Source: Pacificimonas flava
GTDB taxonomy: Bacteria; Pseudomonadota; Alphaproteobacteria; Sphingomonadales; Sphingomonadaceae
NCBI RefSeq assembly: GCF_000342165.1
Contig: NZ_AMRV01000003.1
Coordinates: 310,001-374,000, forward strand
Direction: 5' to 3'
DNA length: 64,000 nucleotides
Notes under the pieces: model-generated
Databases searched by the model: none
What the model was told of the DNA's origin: nothing
The model's input: only the letters and a program-made list of their open reading frames with translations
Position numbers and translations under genes: made by a program
Shown here: piece by piece, positions 19,985 through 29,777 of the stretch
How the letters are laid out: the number at the start of each line of letters is the position of its first letter
Position numbering within the stretch: the first letter of the stretch is position 1

Positions 19985-20515
19985 ATGACCATGAGCAACA
20001 TCACCACGCAGGACGGTACCGAAATTTTCTACAAGGATTGAGGCGACAGGGCCGCGCAGCCGATCGTCTTCCATCATGGCCGGCCGCTGTCGGCGGACGA
20101 CTGGAACAATCAGATGCTGGTCATTCTGGACAAGGGCGTCCGCGTCATCGCCCATGATCGCCGCGGCCATGGGCGTTCCAGCCAGACGGACCCAGGCAAC
20201 GACAGGGACACATATGCCGCCGACATGGGCTGCGCTGACAGCAGCGCTCGACCTGAAGGACGCGGTGCATGTCGGACATTCCACCGGCGGGGGGTTGCGC
20301 GTTATGTGGCCGGGCGAAAGGGGGCCGTGTCGCCAGGGCCGTGCTGATCGGTGCCGTGCCGCCGCTGATGCTGAAGACCGAAGCCAATCCGGAGGGGCTG
20401 CCGCGCGAGGTGTTCGACGGTTTCCGCCAGTCGCTGGTCGCCAACCGGGCGCAATTCTAAATCCCATCGCCAAGCGGCCGGTTCCAATCGAACGGGCCCC
20501 GGGCGAAGGATGAAC
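19985..20515 (+). pseudogene. Decayed alpha/beta hydrolase (non-haem chloroperoxidase-like) gene
   Basis: A start with AAAGGA upstream reads MTMSNITTQDGTEIFYKD. Then the expected tryptophan codon is TGA (20039-20041). The same frame resumes with [20 protein letters not shown] and [16 protein letters not shown]. Near 20230 an extra G shifts the frame into [22 protein letters not shown], and a further shift gives [19 protein letters not shown] and [16 protein letters not shown]. There the expected tyrosine is TAA. All three forward frames are needed to recover one hydrolase (nucleophile elbow GHSTGG), and the C-terminus is missing. This is clear decay rather than a single error. Confidence 0.9.
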
Positions 20516-20609
20516 CCGCGCGGGGTGGACGTCACGATCCGCGCCTTCGGGCATCGTCATCGAACCGCAATCAACTTCGCGCGAAAGCTTCATGAAACAG
20601 TGCGGCTCG

Positions 20610-20627
20610 CTGTCATGAAAGCGCCCT
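20610..20627 (+). promoter_or_regulatory. PHO-box-like half site upstream of the nucleotidase gene
   Basis: CTGTCATGAAAGCGCCCT begins with a perfect CTGTCAT-NAAA, but the second repeat is poor (10 of 14 overall). A second TCATGAAA occurs at 20590-20597, 23 bp upstream. It lies about 62 bp before the ATG at 20689. Weak evidence on its own. Confidence 0.25.
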
Positions 20628-20688
20628 AACCCCCTCCGGGAATCGGCAAAAACGCCGCACTAGGGACGACCAAAGGGGACAGGGCATC

Positions 20689-23600
20689 ATGAACAGACCG
20701 ACCTTCGACATTTCAATTGCTCAGGTTTTCAACAGCGGCTCGGGCGAAGCCGGTTCAGAGGTGGTCGCCACGGAGAATGGCCGCTTCGTCGTTACGAACG
20801 GCGCGGAAAACCGCATCGACATCTTCCTGATCGGCTCCGGCGGTCTCGAGCGGTCCATCGACCTGTCCTCCATCGCGGGTTTCGAAGGCGTTCAATCGGT
20901 GGACATCCGCGGCGGCGTCATCGCGGCGGCGATCGCCCGTTCGGGCGGCAATGGCCTCGTCGCGACCTTCGATGCGGAGACCGGCGAGGCGCTGGCGCAA
21001 TATGAGTGCGGCGTTCTTCCCGACATGGTGACCTTCTCGAAGGACGGCACGCGCCTGTTCGTCGCCAATGAGGGTGAGCGCGGCGACCTTCCGAATCCGG
21101 CGGACGACGCCGCGCCCGGCAGCATTTCCGTCATCACGCTCGAGAGCGGCGGCGTCGAGAGCTTCGGTTTCGAGGCCTATGACGACATGAACGCCGATGG
21201 CGTCTTCGACGAGGCCGACCTCACCATCCTGCGGGACATGGGCATCCGCACGTTCCCGGGCTCCGCTCCGTCGCTCGATTTCGAGCCGGAGTATATTGCC
21301 GAGGGCGCGGACGGAAATCTGTACGTCACGCTGCAGGAGGCGAATGCGGTCGCGGTCTTCGACCTAGAAACCATGGCGTTCGTGGACCTCTTCAGCGCCG
21401 GCGCCGTCGATCATTCGTTGCCGGGCAACGGCATCGATCCCTCCGACCGCGACAGCGCGATCGACATTCACACGGTTCCCGTGATGGGCCTGCGCATGCC
21501 GGACGCCATCGCGACCGTGGACATTGGCGGCGAAACCTATTTCCTGACCGCCAATGAAGGCGACAGTCGCGACTTCGAGGAGGTGCGCATCAAGGACGTC
21601 GTGCTCGATCCGGCAACCTTCCCGAACGCCGCGGAACTGCAGCAGGACGATCAGTTGGGCCGCCTGGCCATTTCGGCCGTTGACGGGGACACGGACGGCG
21701 ACGGCGATTACGACGTGCTCTACGCCTATGGTAGCCGCTCGTTCACCATTTTCGATGCGACGGGCAATGTCGTCTTCAACTCCGGCGACGATTTCGAACA
21801 GATCATCGCGGCGACCCGGCCGCCGCTCGCGTTCAACAATGACGAGTTCGATCCGGCGACCGCCGCATCCGAGGATCTGCAGACGCTCGATGAGGACCGT
21901 TCGGATGCGAAGGGCCCCGAGCCCGAAGCCATCGCCGTCGGTCAGGTGGGCGAGCAGGTCTACGCCTTTGTCGGGCTGGAACGCGACAGCGGCATCATGA
22001 TCTACGACATCACCAACCCGCACGGCGCGACCTTCGTCGACTATATCGACTCGGCCGCCTATGGTCATTTCGCGCCCGAGATCATCCGGTTCATCCCGGC
22101 GGACGAATCCGGCAACGGCCAAGCGCAGCTTGCGGTCAGCTATGAAGTGTCGGGCACGACGGCCGTCTACGATCTCGCGCTGACCCCGGCGGAGCAGGTC
22201 GATTACACGCTGCAATTGCTGCATTTCGGCGATCCGGAGGTCGGCACCCTCGGCACCGAGACCGCCCCGCTCATCGCGGCGATGATCGACGGGTTCGAGG
22301 AGAGCTTCGCCAATACGCTGATCCTGTCGGCCGGCGACAATTACATCCCCGGCCCCTTCCTGACGGCCGGCTATCTTGAGGGGAACGGCTTCCCCGACAT
22401 CGAGATCCTGAACGCCATGGGCATCGATGCGTCCGCCATCGGCAATCATGAATTCGATCTCGGCACCGGCGTCTTTGCCGACGCGGTCGCGGCGGCCATG
22501 TTCCCCTACATCTCCGCCAATCTCGACGTGTCCGGCGACAGCGCGACCAGCGGTCTGTTCACCGACACGACCGCCACGGCGGGCCTCGAACTCGCATCCG
22601 CCCTTGCCGGCCGGATCGTCCCGTCGGCGGTGGTCGAAGAGGGCGGCGAGCAGATCGGCATCGTCGGCGCAACGACGCAGATCCTGGCGGCCATCTCCTC
22701 CATCGGCGGCATCGACGTCGTCAGCGGCGGGGCCGACGACATGGCGGCGCTCGCGGCTGTCCTCCAGCCCGTCATCGACGACCTTACGAACCAGGGCGTC
22801 AACAAGGTGGTGCTGGTATCGCACCTCCAGCAGATCCAGCTCGAAGCGGCCCTCGCGCCGCTGCTCGAGGGAGTCGACATCATCGTCGCAGGCGGCTCGA
22901 ACACGCGCCTCGGCGACGAAACCGACCAGGCGGTCGCCTTTCCGGGGCATGAGGCGGACTTCGCCGGCGATTATCCGATCCAGACGTCGGGCGCCGACGG
23001 CCGTCCGACGCTGATCGTCAACACCGACAATGAATATACCTATCTCGGCCGCCTGGCCGTCGATTTCGACTCCGAGGGCGTCATCATCACCGAAGGCCTG
23101 GAGGAGCGTCTCGATGTGAACGGCGCCTATGCGGCCACCATCGAGAACGTCGCGGAGGCCTTCGGCGTCAGCATCGAGGAGGCGCAGGAGATCGCCTTCG
23201 CCGCCGGCACCAAGGGCGGCGCGGTCAACGACATCATCGCGCCGGTCCAGGCGATCATCGACGATCTGGGCGGCGACATCGCGGGCTACACCGACGTCTA
23301 TCTCGACGGTTCGCGGGAAGAGGTGCGCACCCAGGAAACCAATCTCGGCAACCTCACCGCCGACGCCAATGCGGCTGCGCTGCGCGGTCAGGAAGACCTG
23401 GGCGACAACGCGGTCGTCGTTTCCATCAAGAATGGCGGCGGCATCCGCGCCGCCATCGGCACCTTCTCCAGCCCCGGCCCGAACGGCGAGGTCGACGAGC
23501 TGCCGCCGCAGCCGAACGGCGCGGTGTCGGCGCTCGACATCGGCAATGCGCTGCGCTTCGACAACTCGCTGATCGCCCTCGACCTCACCGCAGAGGGTCT

Positions 23601-25047
23601 GAAGGCCGTGCTCGAATACGGCGTCAGCGGCATTGCCGGCGCGACCGAGGGGCGCTTCCCGCAGGTCGGCGGCGTGCGCTTCAGCTTCGATCAGAGCCTG
23701 GAGGTCGGCAGCCGCGTTCGCGACATCGCCCTGGTGGCGGCTGACGGCAGCCTGATCCCGCTCTTCGACGATGGCGAACTGATCGCGGGCGTCGATCCCG
23801 AAATGGCGATCACCGTGGTGACCCTGTCCTTCCTCGCGGGCGGCGGCGACGGCTATCCCTTCCTGGATTATGCCAGCAATTTCCGTTACCTGACGACAGG
23901 CGACAGCACCGCCGCCACGCAGGTGACGGACGGCGCGCTGGGTGCGGAGCCGGAAAACATCCTGGCCGAGCAGAAGGCGTTCGCGGACTATCTTTCCGCC
24001 CTTCACGAAAGCGAGGATGCGGCCTTCGACGAAGAAGACCGGCCGATCGAGCAGGATACCCGTATCCAGAACCTCGCTTACCGGGACGACACCGTCCTCA
24101 GCGGCGATGTCGAGCAGGTTGTGGGCGACGACGCGGCGAACGATCTGGTCGGCACGGACGGCGACGAGCAGTTCTTCGCCGGCCTCGGCAGCGACACGAT
24201 CACGCTTGGCGGCGGCGACGACCAGATCGTCGGCAGCTTCGCGGATCATGTGGGCGACACCGTCTCCGGCTTTGACGTCGGTGACCAGCTTCGCATACAG
24301 GAGGGCGATCTCACCGCCTTTGACCTTCAGGTCACGCAGGTCGGCGAGAGCTATCTGGTCAGCGGCGCGAACGTCGCGGCCGGCGGAATCCTTCTCGAGG
24401 GAACGTTCGAGCGTCAGGGCTTCGTCTTCGGCCGCCGGGGCGAGGAGGTGACCGTCGCCGTCGACGACGTCATCGACGCCGACAATCTCGTCGACATGCA
24501 GGCAATTGCCGAGGAGCTCTCCGTCGGCATGGGCGGCGCATCGCTCTACCTGAACGGCGACAATGCCGCGGACTACACGCTCACCTTCGAGAACGACCTG
24601 TCCGTTGCGGACTTCGACAATTCGCTCCTGGCCTATGAAATCGGCGCGGATGGGCAGATCGTCGATGTCACGCTGCTGGCGGCGAACGTGAAGACGGTCG
24701 AAGGGCCGCTCAGCGTGACGGATGTCGATGCCGGCAACCAGTTGCACTTCGCGCTGCTTCAGAAGGGCGGCGATATCGACTTCGACGGCGCGCTGGACAT
24801 CGACGTCAGCTCCGGCGAGGCCGTGCTGACGGTCGACGGCGAGGCGGTGGACCGCAGCCTGCTCGTCAGCCATGACGCGGCGCTGAACGTCACTGGCATC
24901 GATCATGTTCTGTCCGGAACGACCGGCACGACCGAAGGCGATGTCCGCATCGCGTTCGAGGATCAGACCGTCGAGGTCGATGCGGATTATCAGGACATCG
25001 TCTTCACCGTCGAAGCCATGCCGCCCGCCGCGATGGAAATCGTCTAG
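20689..25047 (+). CDS. Choice-of-anchor I beta-propeller / 5'-nucleotidase / RTX-like secreted protein
   Basis: A 1452-residue acidic multidomain protein. Residues about 10-500 form a beta-propeller-like choice-of-anchor I region (FVANEGERGDLP, YFLTANEGDSRDFEEVR, GPEPEAIAVGQV). Residues about 505-800 form a metallophosphoesterase domain (LLHFGDPEVG, SAGDNY, GNHEFD, LVSHLQQ). Residues about 870-1080 form the 5'-nucleotidase C-terminal domain (QETNLGNLTADA, KNGGGIRA). An RTX-like repeat GLGSDTITLGGGDDQIVGS lies near residue 1165. There is no N-terminal signal peptide, so type I secretion via the C-terminus is likely. The usual GGxHT motif reads GGSNTRL. Likely role: release of phosphate from extracellular nucleotides or cyclic phosphodiesters. 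Confidence 0.87.
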   Translation: MNRPTFDISIAQVFNSGSGEAGSEVVATENGRFVVTNGAENRIDIFLIGSGGLERSIDLSSIAGFEGVQSVDIRGGVIAAAIARSGGNGLVATFDAETGEALAQYECGVLPDMVTFSKDGTRLFVANEGERGDLPNPADDAAPGSISVITLESGGVESFGFEAYDDMNADGVFDEADLTILRDMGIRTFPGSAPSLDFEPEYIAEGADGNLYVTLQEANAVAVFDLETMAFVDLFSAGAVDHSLPGNGIDPSDRDSAIDIHTVPVMGLRMPDAIATVDIGGETYFLTANEGDSRDFEEVRIKDVVLDPATFPNAAELQQDDQLGRLAISAVDGDTDGDGDYDVLYAYGSRSFTIFDATGNVVFNSGDDFEQIIAATRPPLAFNNDEFDPATAASEDLQTLDEDRSDAKGPEPEAIAVGQVGEQVYAFVGLERDSGIMIYDITNPHGATFVDYIDSAAYGHFAPEIIRFIPADESGNGQAQLAVSYEVSGTTAVYDLALTPAEQVDYTLQLLHFGDPEVGTLGTETAPLIAAMIDGFEESFANTLILSAGDNYIPGPFLTAGYLEGNGFPDIEILNAMGIDASAIGNHEFDLGTGVFADAVAAAMFPYISANLDVSGDSATSGLFTDTTATAGLELASALAGRIVPSAVVEEGGEQIGIVGATTQILAAISSIGGIDVVSGGADDMAALAAVLQPVIDDLTNQGVNKVVLVSHLQQIQLEAALAPLLEGVDIIVAGGSNTRLGDETDQAVAFPGHEADFAGDYPIQTSGADGRPTLIVNTDNEYTYLGRLAVDFDSEGVIITEGLEERLDVNGAYAATIENVAEAFGVSIEEAQEIAFAAGTKGGAVNDIIAPVQAIIDDLGGDIAGYTDVYLDGSREEVRTQETNLGNLTADANAAALRGQEDLGDNAVVVSIKNGGGIRAAIGTFSSPGPNGEVDELPPQPNGAVSALDIGNALRFDNSLIALDLTAEGLKAVLEYGVSGIAGATEGRFPQVGGVRFSFDQSLEVGSRVRDIALVAADGSLIPLFDDGELIAGVDPEMAITVVTLSFLAGGGDGYPFLDYASNFRYLTTGDSTAATQVTDGALGAEPENILAEQKAFADYLSALHESEDAAFDEEDRPIEQDTRIQNLAYRDDTVLSGDVEQVVGDDAANDLVGTDGDEQFFAGLGSDTITLGGGDDQIVGSFADHVGDTVSGFDVGDQLRIQEGDLTAFDLQVTQVGESYLVSGANVAAGGILLEGTFERQGFVFGRRGEEVTVAVDDVIDADNLVDMQAIAEELSVGMGGASLYLNGDNAADYTLTFENDLSVADFDNSLLAYEIGADGQIVDVTLLAANVKTVEGPLSVTDVDAGNQLHFALLQKGGDIDFDGALDIDVSSGEAVLTVDGEAVDRSLLVSHDAALNVTGIDHVLSGTTGTTEGDVRIAFEDQTVEVDADYQDIVFTVEAMPPAAMEIV

Positions 25048-25094
25048 TCCCGGCGGTCCGAACGGTTCGCGGCATCCCGCGCCCCCACACCCGG

Positions 25095-25127
25095 CAAGAG
25101 GCTCAGTAGCAGACGCTGAACCTCTTG
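25095..25127. terminator. Hairpin after the nucleotidase gene; rest of 25048-25577 empty
   Basis: CAAGAGGCTCAG and CTGAACCTCTTG form a 12-bp stem with one mismatch and a 9-base loop. There is no T-run, so it may be a Rho-assisted terminator or a transcript-end stabiliser. The remaining sequence to 25577 shows no convincing gene: the open frames there are short, arginine/proline-rich and lack ribosome binding sites. Confidence 0.45.
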
Positions 25128-25577
25128 CGGGAGCGGGAGGAATGCCGCCTCCTTGCAAATCAGATCGCAAAAGCAGAGACCGAGCGACCGGTCCCGGCGC
25201 TGGTCAGCCCCTTCTGCGCCGCGTCCAGAGCCATGTCGCCAAAGCGATGCGCGTTTCGGCGGCTCGCCTGATGGCAGCCAGGCGCAATCGAGGACCGACA
25301 CGGCATCTGTACCGGACCTCAATGTGTCGGCAACGACGCGCCGGCAACGGCACCCGATTCGTGGCCCTGGTCTCGTCCGCCCGCGTGCTCGTTTCGGAGC
25401 GGTAGAGGATGGGCCGGAGGCCGGACCATCCTCACTCTCGTCCCTAGAGACCCCTCACTCAGGGCACCTCTGGGCCATGGTAAGCTCACAGCGCCGCGCC
25501 GGCGGTGGGGTCGGTGCAGCTTCGGCGCGATTTCCCGGCCGGCGGATGCATCGTCCGCAGCGGCCGGGGACAGCCGC

Positions 25578-26648
25578 CTATGGCAGGTCGAGAGCCGCTT
25601 TGACCTCGCGCCAGTCGACGAGCTTGTAGTTCTGCTGGCCGGGCAGCGGTTCGTCCATATCGTCATGGATCGCCAGCAGCCCATTCGGGAACGCGCCGAT
25701 CGGACCGGACCAGGCGTCAAGCCCGTCGGTGTGGCTGGTGCCATCGATGTCCCCTCGCGCGGTGACGGCGAACCGGCCGACATAGGCCGTTTCATCTCCC
25801 TCGACGCGAAAGACCGGATAGGTGCTGTCGCCCTGGGAGGACGCGATAAGATATTTGCTGCCAGCATCGCGCATGATCGTCACACCCTCGATATCGTCGG
25901 TGATCCGCTGACCATCGACACCGGCAATTCTCGTCGCCTTGCCGTTCCCATCGGGCGCGAAATCGAAACGCCAGATGGCCACGTCCTCCTCTCCGACGTA
26001 AAGACGATCCGCCTCGTCGTCGACAACGCAGCCTTCCGGCTGGGAGCCGACCTTCAGCGAGCGCACCAGTTCCGTCGCGGGGGCACCCGATTCCGACCGT
26101 ACGCGCCAGATGCGAATCTGGCCGGCCTTGTTGTTCGCCACAAGATAGACGCCGTCCTGGCGCCGGCCCATGCAAAAACCATAGGGCTCGCCCATGTCCG
26201 TATGAACGAAGCCGAAGTCGCGGGTCTGCAGCGTCCGCGGATCGAACAGGTAGAGATTGATCCCCATATTCTGATCGTTGGTCGCGCCGACCAGAACCAG
26301 ATCGTCCCGACCGTTCGCCTTGAATCCCGTTCTCAGATCGACATTGTTGAGCGCACCGGACGGCAGGAACTGCCGAACAGTCCCGTCCAGATCATGCACG
26401 TAGAGCCCATCGGTCTTGTCCGTTCCGAACATCACGGCACGGCTGGGATCCGCGGCATCCGCCCATAGCGCCGGATCGTCCGCATCGACCTGCGGATCGG
26501 TTTCCACGATCGTTTCAACGACCGCGCCGACAAGCTTCGGCGTCTCCCCCTTCGACCATTCTGGAGCGGTTGTACCCGCCGACATGCACCCTGACAGAGC
26601 CGTGGCTGCACTAAACGCGATCAGGATCATCGCGCTGGACTTGTTCAT
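25578..26648 (-). CDS. Beta-propeller phytase (3-phytase) lipoprotein
   Basis: A 356-residue beta-propeller phytase, a calcium-dependent enzyme that removes phosphates from phytate. A lipoprotein signal peptide ends in the lipobox ALSGC. Family motifs follow: DADDPALWADAADPSRAV, FGTDKTDGLYVHDLDG, NNVDLRTGF, PYGFCMG, QPEGCVVDDE, GVTIM, and the C-terminal DIDGTSHTDGLDAW. The acidic residues in these loops normally bind calcium and phosphate. It is divergent from the second TonB receptor, across a 234-bp AT-rich gap. Phytase genes next to TonB-dependent receptors have been reported in other Proteobacteria, so shared use of phytate is plausible. Confidence 0.9.
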   Translation of the reverse strand: MNKSSAMILIAFSAATALSGCMSAGTTAPEWSKGETPKLVGAVVETIVETDPQVDADDPALWADAADPSRAVMFGTDKTDGLYVHDLDGTVRQFLPSGALNNVDLRTGFKANGRDDLVLVGATNDQNMGINLYLFDPRTLQTRDFGFVHTDMGEPYGFCMGRRQDGVYLVANNKAGQIRIWRVRSESGAPATELVRSLKVGSQPEGCVVDDEADRLYVGEEDVAIWRFDFAPDGNGKATRIAGVDGQRITDDIEGVTIMRDAGSKYLIASSQGDSTYPVFRVEGDETAYVGRFAVTARGDIDGTSHTDGLDAWSGPIGAFPNGLLAIHDDMDEPLPGQQNYKLVDWREVKAALDLP

Positions 26649-26768
26649 GAATCGAGATCCCCAACATTTCGGAACTTAAGGCCCCGCAATTGCAAATAAA
26701 GCGCGGCTGCTATTGAATGAATACAAGTCAATCAAGCCCTGAAAACAAATAATAATAATGTATTGCAA

Positions 26769-26786
26769 CCGTCATCAAAGTGAAAT
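26769..26786 (+). promoter_or_regulatory. PHO-box-like sequence in the phytase-receptor intergenic region
   Basis: CCGTCATCAAAGTGAAAT matches CTGTCAT-N4-CTGTCAT at 10 of 14 positions, with six of seven in the first repeat. It lies in an AT-rich segment between the divergent phytase and TonB receptor genes and could serve both. Not proven. Confidence 0.3.
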
Positions 26787-26882
26787 GGCTTTTCGCCTAC
26801 AGGCGCCGCGCAACATCATTCCCTCAAATCCCGATAACAACTTCGACCGGCACATCCCGGCAAAATTCCATTGGAGATCCAA

Positions 26883-29759
26883 GTGTTTCGTCAGCGCTGT
26901 CATTCGCGAAGCCGCCTTTCCGCCTCGACGTTCGCCATTGCGGCGGCCTTTGCGCTGGTGCCCGGAGCGTTCGGATCCCTGCCGGCCAATGCCCAGACCG
27001 CCTCCGCGCCGGCCGAGGTGCGCGGCCGTGTCGGCACGCCGAGCGGCGTCTATTTCGAGGGAGCGGAGGTGACCCTTCCGGAGTTGGGGCGGCGAGCCGT
27101 CACGACGACGGGCGGACGCTTTTCCTTTCCGGGTGTGCCGGCCGGCACCTACACGCTGCGCACCCTCTATCTTGGCGCGACACCGGTCGAGCAACAAATC
27201 GAGGTCGGCGCCGATGGGAAACCGGTCGATGTGCGCGTCGTTCTGGACGATCCCGCGGGTCAAAGCGCCAGTCCGCAGGAAATTCTCGTCGTCGGCCAGA
27301 CGGCGAGCGCCTCTTCCGCCGCCAATCGCAAGCGCAACTCCGACCGCGTCAGCGACAGCGTCTCCGCCGACTTCATCGGCCAGTTCCCGGACCAGAACGT
27401 CACCGAAGCCGCCCAGCGAATCCCGGGCGTGGCAATCAACCGCGATCAGGGGGAAGGGCGGTTCATCTCCATTCGCGGCGCGGACCCGAACCTGAACGCG
27501 GTCACGATCAACGGCGTCGACGTGCCCTCGGCCGAGAGCGATGCGCGTTCCGTCGCGCTCGATGTCATTCCGTCCGACGTTCTTCAGACGCTGACCGTGG
27601 TCAAGTCGCTGACCCCCGACCTCGATGCGAACTCCATCGGCGGGACGGTGCAGATCGGCACCGCTTCGGCATTCGACCGGAACGGCCCCTATCTCTCCGC
27701 CAGTGCGGAGGGGCATTATAACGACCTTCGCGATCTCGTCAGTCCGCGCCTCTCCCTCAGTGCCTCGAACGTATTCGAGGTGGGCGGCGGCGACCTCGGC
27801 ATCTACGGCTCGATCAGCTACTTCAATCGGCGTCTCGGTTCCGACGGCGTCGAGAATGGCGAGGGCGTCGATTCCGTGGGCGGCACCGCATTCCCGGTTG
27901 CGATCGAACCGCGCGACTATGTGCTGACGCGCGAGCGCCTGGGGGCGACGCTCAACATCGACTATCACGTCAATCCGGATTTCACCCTTTACGTGCGACA
28001 GCTCTATTCGCGCTTTTCGGACGACGAGGTTCAGGGCGGCACCATCTTCGAGGCCGATCCGGATGACGGCGCGAACGTGGCCCAGCAAACGGACACGACG
28101 CTTCTTCTGGCCGATCAGGAGCTGGAATCCTACGTCAGCGAGCGGGAGGAAGTGCAAACCATCTACTCGTTGTCGGCTGGCGGCGAGAACCAGATCGGCC
28201 GCACGCTGATCGAGTATTCGGCGAACTATTCCGAGGCCGGAGAAGACAATCCCGACTATGTCGAGCCCCTGTTCGTTGCGGATTTCAGCGATACGGACAC
28301 GCTGATCGGCACCGATCTCAGCGATCCGCGCCGTCCCGAAATCCTGTTCAGCGGCGACGGATTTCGCGACGCCTCCCTCTATGAACTGGATGAGATCATC
28401 TTCGAAAGTTCGGAGACGATGGACAAGCGCTATGGCGGCAAGATCGACGTGACCCACGAGATGGATATCGGCGCGTTCAGCGGCTATCTGAAGACCGGGG
28501 CGAAGCTTGCCCTGCGGGATAAGAGTTCGGATCTCGACGCGCGCATCTACGGCGGCGCCGACCAGGGTCTGACCATCGCCGATTTCCTGAACGGGGATAT
28601 CGACTATCCGCTCGGTCCGATCGCCCCGCAGGCGTTTCCGCGGGACGTCGCGAACGCGGTCGAAGCCGATCAGGCCCTGTTCGACGAGGATTTCGATGAA
28701 GAAGGCAGCTTCATCGATTCCAATGCGGAGGATTTCCGCATCGATGAAGATATCTACGCCGGCTATCTGATGGGGGCCGCCGATATCGGCGCCCTGCGCA
28801 TCGTCGGCGGCGTTCGCGTCGAGCACACCGAATATCGGGCCGAGGGAAATGAGGTCTCGCTGGACGAGGAAACCGGCTCGCTGTCGCTATCGCCCATCAA
28901 TGTCGACCGCAGCTATACCGATGTCCTTCCCAGCCTGAACACCCGCTACGCCTTCAGCGACAAGCTCCAGGCCCGCGCTGCCTATTATCGCAGCGTCGTG
29001 CGGCCGAACTTCGAACAGAGCCGTCCGGCCTCCCTCATCGAACGCGACAGCGACGGCGTGATCGAGGCGGCGGCCGGCAATACGGCGCTCGATCCTTACC
29101 GCGCGGACAATTTCGACCTGACGCTGGAATATTACCCCGGCAGCGCGAGCGTCCTGTCGGCAGGCGCCTTCTACAAGAACCTCGCCAACCCGATCTTCCC
29201 GATCGATTTCGCAGGCACGGAGGGCTTCGAGGGGTTCGACGAATATGCCAGCTTCGTGAACGGCAATGATGCGCAGATACTCGGCCTGGAATTCGCGGTT
29301 CAGCAGCAACTGAATTTCCTGCCCGCGCCGCTCGACGGATTTCTCGTCGCGGCGAACTATACGTTCGTGGACAGCGATGCCGAATTGCCTCTGCCCGGCG
29401 GCGGGGTGCGCGATGCGCCCATGCCGTTCCAGGCGCGCCATACGGCCAATGCCTCCCTTGGCTATGACCGCGACGGCTTCCAGTTCCGGGTTTCCATGTC
29501 ATATCGGGACCGCATCCTCGACGAGATCGGCAGCCCGACGGATCCCGAGGGCGACGTCTATATCGACGACCATATTCAAGTGGACCTGACGGCGTCCTAC
29601 CGCCTGGCGCGGGGCATTCGCGTCTTCGGATCCGTCACGAACATCAACGACCGGCCCCTCTACAGCTATCAGGGCCGCAGCGATGTGAATGTGCAGTATG
29701 AGGAATATGGCCCGTCCGCAAATCTGGGCGTACGCGTGACCTTCGGCGCCATAGACTGA
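26883..29759 (+). CDS. TonB-dependent receptor with carboxypeptidase-regulatory-like domain
   Basis: A 958-residue outer-membrane receptor. A signal peptide ends near LPANAQ. A CarboxypepD_reg-like beta-sandwich (VRGRVGTPSGVYFEGAEVTL, GRFSFPGVPAGTYTL) replaces the STN domain of the other receptor. The plug shows GQFPDQNVTEAAQRIPGVAI (FPDQNVTEAAQRIPG) and FISIRGADPNLNAVTING, followed by the barrel with SYTDVLPSLNTRYAF and a terminal GVRVTFGAID. GTG 26883, with GGAG six bases upstream, is preferred over TTG 26871. The PhoX-like phosphatase gene follows after 18 bp, and the phytase is divergent, so uptake of a phosphorylated organic compound such as an inositol phosphate is a reasonable guess. 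Confidence 0.92.
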   Translation: MFRQRCHSRSRLSASTFAIAAAFALVPGAFGSLPANAQTASAPAEVRGRVGTPSGVYFEGAEVTLPELGRRAVTTTGGRFSFPGVPAGTYTLRTLYLGATPVEQQIEVGADGKPVDVRVVLDDPAGQSASPQEILVVGQTASASSAANRKRNSDRVSDSVSADFIGQFPDQNVTEAAQRIPGVAINRDQGEGRFISIRGADPNLNAVTINGVDVPSAESDARSVALDVIPSDVLQTLTVVKSLTPDLDANSIGGTVQIGTASAFDRNGPYLSASAEGHYNDLRDLVSPRLSLSASNVFEVGGGDLGIYGSISYFNRRLGSDGVENGEGVDSVGGTAFPVAIEPRDYVLTRERLGATLNIDYHVNPDFTLYVRQLYSRFSDDEVQGGTIFEADPDDGANVAQQTDTTLLLADQELESYVSEREEVQTIYSLSAGGENQIGRTLIEYSANYSEAGEDNPDYVEPLFVADFSDTDTLIGTDLSDPRRPEILFSGDGFRDASLYELDEIIFESSETMDKRYGGKIDVTHEMDIGAFSGYLKTGAKLALRDKSSDLDARIYGGADQGLTIADFLNGDIDYPLGPIAPQAFPRDVANAVEADQALFDEDFDEEGSFIDSNAEDFRIDEDIYAGYLMGAADIGALRIVGGVRVEHTEYRAEGNEVSLDEETGSLSLSPINVDRSYTDVLPSLNTRYAFSDKLQARAAYYRSVVRPNFEQSRPASLIERDSDGVIEAAAGNTALDPYRADNFDLTLEYYPGSASVLSAGAFYKNLANPIFPIDFAGTEGFEGFDEYASFVNGNDAQILGLEFAVQQQLNFLPAPLDGFLVAANYTFVDSDAELPLPGGGVRDAPMPFQARHTANASLGYDRDGFQFRVSMSYRDRILDEIGSPTDPEGDVYIDDHIQVDLTASYRLARGIRVFGSVTNINDRPLYSYQGRSDVNVQYEEYGPSANLGVRVTFGAID

Positions 29760-29777
29760 TCGCAAGGGAGACGTGGC

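Noticed and set aside
21364-25170. 1268-residue open frame on the minus strand
   Set aside because: It is the antisense shadow of the nucleotidase/RTX gene; the plus-strand product has clear domains, while this one is low-complexity (D, A, V, R) with no motif.
25044-25322. 92-residue minus-strand open frame in the gap before the phytase gene
   Set aside because: No ribosome binding site, no recognisable motif, and it runs through the hairpin at 25095-25127; not convincing as a gene.
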